From positions 1 through 6,837 of the forward strand of contig CAMHER010000103.1 in NCBI GenBank assembly GCA_946184215.1: a stretch of 6,837 bases of DNA. The letters are read 5' to 3'. Within the stretch, counting starts at the first letter, position 1; the number at the start of each line of letters is the position of its first letter. The notes below the pieces were generated by a model, which searched no databases, was not told the DNA's origin, and worked only from the letters and a program-made list of their open reading frames with translations. A program made the position numbers and the translations under genes. This document shows, one piece after another, positions 5,041 to 6,837 of the stretch. The stretch is from an uncultured Clostridia bacterium (lineage in GTDB: Bacteria > Bacillota > Clostridia > Oscillospirales > Oscillospiraceae).

Positions 5041-6561
5041 ATGGCGCAAATCAAGGTCTCAGATCTGACCTTTGCCTATCCGGGCAGTTACGACAATATT
5101 TTCGAACATACGAGCTTTCAGTTCGACAGCGACTGGAAGCTGGGCTTTATCGGCCGCAACGGCCGCGGCAAGACGACCTTTTTGAAGCTCTTGATGGGGG
5201 AATATCCCTTTCAGGGGCGTGTCGACGCGCCGATGGCCTTCGACTATTTTCCCTTTGCGGTGCCGCATCCCGGATCCCTGGCCGGAGAGGTGTGCGAGGA
5301 GATCGACCCCGATGTGCCGTCCTGGCGGCTCGCGCGCGAGATGGCAGCGCTTGGGCTGGGTGAAGACGTGCTCTGGCGGCCGTTCGACACGCTCTCAAAG
5401 GGGGAGCAGACCAAGCTGCAGCTCTGCCTGCTCTTCGCGCGGGAAAACCGGTTTCTGCTCATCGACGAGCCGACCAACCACCTTGATATCCGCGGCCGAG
5501 AACTGGTCAGCCGGTACCTGAACATGAAAAAGGGCTTTCTTCTCGTCAGCCATGACCGCACCTTTCTCGACGGCTGCGTGGACCACATCCTGTCGCTCAA
5601 TCGCGCCGAGATCGAGGTGCAGCGGGGAACCTTTTCTTCCTGGTGGGAGAACCGGCAGCGGCAGGATGCCTTTGAACTGGCGGAAAATGAGAGATTAAAA
5701 AAGGACATCCGGCGCCTGCAGGCTGCGGCGCGGGAAAAGGCACAGTGGTCCGACACCGCCGAGCGTCGAAAGACGGGCATCGACCGAACGAAGGTGGACA
5801 ACGTCAAGGGCTGGGCGCCGCTGCAGGGAGCCAAGTCCAAAAAGCAGATGGCCCGTGCCAAGGCCATCGAAAAGCGGCGTGACGCCGCGATCGAGGAGAA
5901 GCAGGGGCTGCTGAAAAATCTCGAGGAGGTCGAGGCGCTCAAGCTCATCCAGCCGCCCTTTTACACCGACCGGCTCGTCGAGCTGCGCGCGCTTTCCGTC
6001 GACTACGGCGCCGGAGCGCTCTTTGCCCCGCTGTCTCATACGCTGCGGACGGGCGATCGCGTCGCGCTGATCGGCCCGAACGGCAGCGGCAAGTCCAGCG
6101 TCATCAAGCTCATCTGCGGCGGGGAGATCCCGCACACCGGTCTCTGCGAGACGGCGAGCCGTCTTGCGATCTCCTATGTGCCGCAGGACACGGGCTTTCT
6201 GCGCGGCGATCTGAAGGATCTTGCCCGCGAGAAAGGCATCGACGAGAGCCTGTTCAAGGCGATCCTGCGCAAACTGGACTTTTCCCGCGTCCAGTTTGAA
6301 AAGGACATGGCCGATTACAGCGCGGGGCAGAAGAAAAAGGTGCTGCTGGCGGCGAGCCTGTGCGAATCGGCGCAGCTGCACATCTGGGACGAGCCGATGA
6401 ACTATATCGACGTCTATTCGCGCATGCAGCTTGAAGAGCTGATCCTGAAGAGCCGCCCGACGCTGCTCTTTGTCGAGCACGACCGCGCCTTCTGCGACAG
6501 GGTCGCCACTGCGAAGATCGAATTGGGAAAGAGCGCAGAGAGCGCCGCCGTAACTTTTTGA
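5041..6561 (+). CDS. Lsa-family ABC-F ribosomal protection ATPase
   Basis: A 506-residue soluble protein with two ABC ATPase domains and no membrane segment, as in ABC-F proteins. Domain 1: Walker A GRNGRGKTT (38-46), signature LSKGEQ (118-123), Walker B LLIDEP (139-144, E143) and switch H171. Domain 2: Walker A GPNGSGKSS (345-353), signature YSAGQ (426-430), Walker B HIWDEP (447-452, E451) and H480. Between them a charged linker (about 190-305) includes DAFELAENE (209-217), as in Lsa proteins. Features such as DWKLGFIGRNGRGKTT, VLWRPF and WDEPMNYIDV closely resemble enterococcal Lsa(A). Lsa-type proteins enter the ribosomal E site and use the interdomain linker to dislodge lincosamides, pleuromutilins and streptogramin A; that this one does so is inference. 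ATG at 5041 follows AAGGAGG by 7 bases. Expression appears to be controlled by the attenuator leader. No clear terminator follows; the hairpin at 6564-6589 lacks a T-tract. Confidence 0.93.
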   Translation: MAQIKVSDLTFAYPGSYDNIFEHTSFQFDSDWKLGFIGRNGRGKTTFLKLLMGEYPFQGRVDAPMAFDYFPFAVPHPGSLAGEVCEEIDPDVPSWRLAREMAALGLGEDVLWRPFDTLSKGEQTKLQLCLLFARENRFLLIDEPTNHLDIRGRELVSRYLNMKKGFLLVSHDRTFLDGCVDHILSLNRAEIEVQRGTFSSWWENRQRQDAFELAENERLKKDIRRLQAAAREKAQWSDTAERRKTGIDRTKVDNVKGWAPLQGAKSKKQMARAKAIEKRRDAAIEEKQGLLKNLEEVEALKLIQPPFYTDRLVELRALSVDYGAGALFAPLSHTLRTGDRVALIGPNGSGKSSVIKLICGGEIPHTGLCETASRLAISYVPQDTGFLRGDLKDLAREKGIDESLFKAILRKLDFSRVQFEKDMADYSAGQKKKVLLAASLCESAQLHIWDEPMNYIDVYSRMQLEELILKSRPTLLFVEHDRAFCDRVATAKIELGKSAESAAVTF

Positions 6562-6592
6562 AACTTTTTTCGCAAAAGAGGCGGAAAAGCCC

Positions 6593-6620
6593 TTGACTTT
6601 CCCCAAAATCCCGGTATAAT
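6593..6620 (+). promoter_or_regulatory. Strong sigma-A promoter of rpsF
   Basis: TTGACT (6593-6598) and a perfect TATAAT (6615-6620) are 16 bases apart. Transcription would start near 6627, leaving a leader of about 78 bases before the rpsF start codon. The near-consensus match fits a ribosomal protein operon. Confidence 0.85.
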
Positions 6621-6625
6621 AATAT

Positions 6626-6704
6626 GGCCTGTCCGAAAAGACGGGTACAATTCCTTGCTCCCGACCAAAGAGCGGGGGCCAAATGACCAGAAGGAGGTGC
6701 AACC
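6626..6704 (+). promoter_or_regulatory. rpsF leader, candidate S6:S18 autoregulatory RNA
   Basis: GCTC (6657-6660) can pair with GAGC (6670-6673), displaying CCGACCAAA in the loop. Alternatively GCTCCCG (6657-6663) pairs with CGGGGGC (6673-6679). GGCC at 6626-6629 can close the element with GGCC at 6677-6680. Leaders of rpsF in many bacteria bind the S6:S18 protein complex through a hairpin that exposes a CCG, copying the 16S rRNA site. A CCG (6661-6663) is exposed in the first fold. The match to the family is from memory and not proven. Confidence 0.45.
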
Positions 6705-6837
6705 ATGGCAAAAGCAAGCGAAAAGTACGAGGTAATGTACATCATCAACCCCAATTTCTCCGAGGAGGAGACCGCGGCGGTTGTTGAGAAGTTCAAGGCA
6801 CTTGTTGAGGCTAATGGTACGCTCGACGAAATCGAGG
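6705..6837 (+). CDS. rpsF: 30S ribosomal protein S6 (partial, C-terminus off the window)
   Basis: Forty-four codons are present. After a short N-terminal extension (MAKASEK) the translation reads YEVMYIINPNFSEEE (8-22) and VVEKFKALVEANG (26-38), the characteristic first strand and helix of bacterial S6. S6 binds 16S rRNA with S18 in the platform of the small subunit. ATG at 6705 is preceded by AAGGAGGTG (6691-6699) at 5 bases, a nearly full anti-Shine-Dalgarno match. In Firmicutes rpsF usually heads an operon with ssb and rpsR; those would lie beyond the right edge. Confidence 0.96.
   Translation, partial: MAKASEKYEVMYIINPNFSEEETAAVVEKFKALVEANGTLDEIE

Noticed and set aside
4967..5068. ATG frame overlapping the terminator and the ABC-F start.
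   Set aside because: It lacks a convincing ribosome binding site and ends out of frame inside the ABC-F gene.
6564..6589. Hairpin TTTTTCGC / GCGGAAAA after the ABC-F gene as a terminator.
   Set aside because: The stem is mostly A-T and no T run follows it on either strand in the right place.
1..6837. Mobile elements, CRISPR arrays, tRNA or rRNA genes.
   Set aside because: I found no transposase or integrase, no regularly spaced repeats, and no tRNA- or rRNA-like sequence on either strand.

Overview
The window looks like a piece of chromosome from a spore-forming, GC-rich member of the Bacillota, most likely a gut clostridium of the Oscillospiraceae type. The spore-development regulator SpoVT, strong AGGAGG-type ribosome binding sites, consensus TTGxxx/TATAAT promoters and intrinsic terminators support the phylum and the spore-forming lifestyle. 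The family-level placement is inference from base composition and protein resemblance.

Layout. At the left edge is the 5' part of a two-component response regulator gene (minus strand, runs off at position 1). It is divergent from a D-alanyl-D-alanine carboxypeptidase gene (311-1762, plus) that ends in a strong intrinsic terminator. A YczE/YitT-type membrane protein gene (1920-2624, plus) follows, after a GC-rich leader hairpin. A glycoside hydrolase family 28 gene (2708-4033, minus) converges on it, and a long hairpin lies between them. A divergent promoter region (4034-4197) separates the hydrolase from spoVT (4198-4737, plus), which has a candidate sigma-G promoter. After spoVT comes a roughly 300-base leader and then an Lsa-type ABC-F ribosomal protection ATPase (5041-6561, plus). 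The right edge holds a strong promoter, a structured leader and the start of rpsF (ribosomal protein S6).

The most interesting element is the leader of the ABC-F gene (about 4746-5040). It contains an extended -10 promoter, a five-codon open reading frame (MRISC) with its own ribosome binding site, a long two-part hairpin, and a perfect-looking intrinsic terminator just before the ABC-F ribosome binding site. The segment CGCAGGAAAAA (4923-4933) can pair either upstream with TTTCCTGC, which is codons 3-5 of the small reading frame, or downstream with TTTTTCCTGCG inside the terminator. These pairings are mutually exclusive. This is the architecture of a ribosome-stalling transcription attenuator: a drug-stalled ribosome on the leader peptide would free the antiterminator and switch on the resistance ATPase.

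The remaining genes are ordinary housekeeping or accessory genes and do not form one pathway: cell-wall trimming, sporulation control, carbohydrate breakdown, ribosome protection and ribosome synthesis. I see no mobile element, CRISPR array, tRNA or rRNA.
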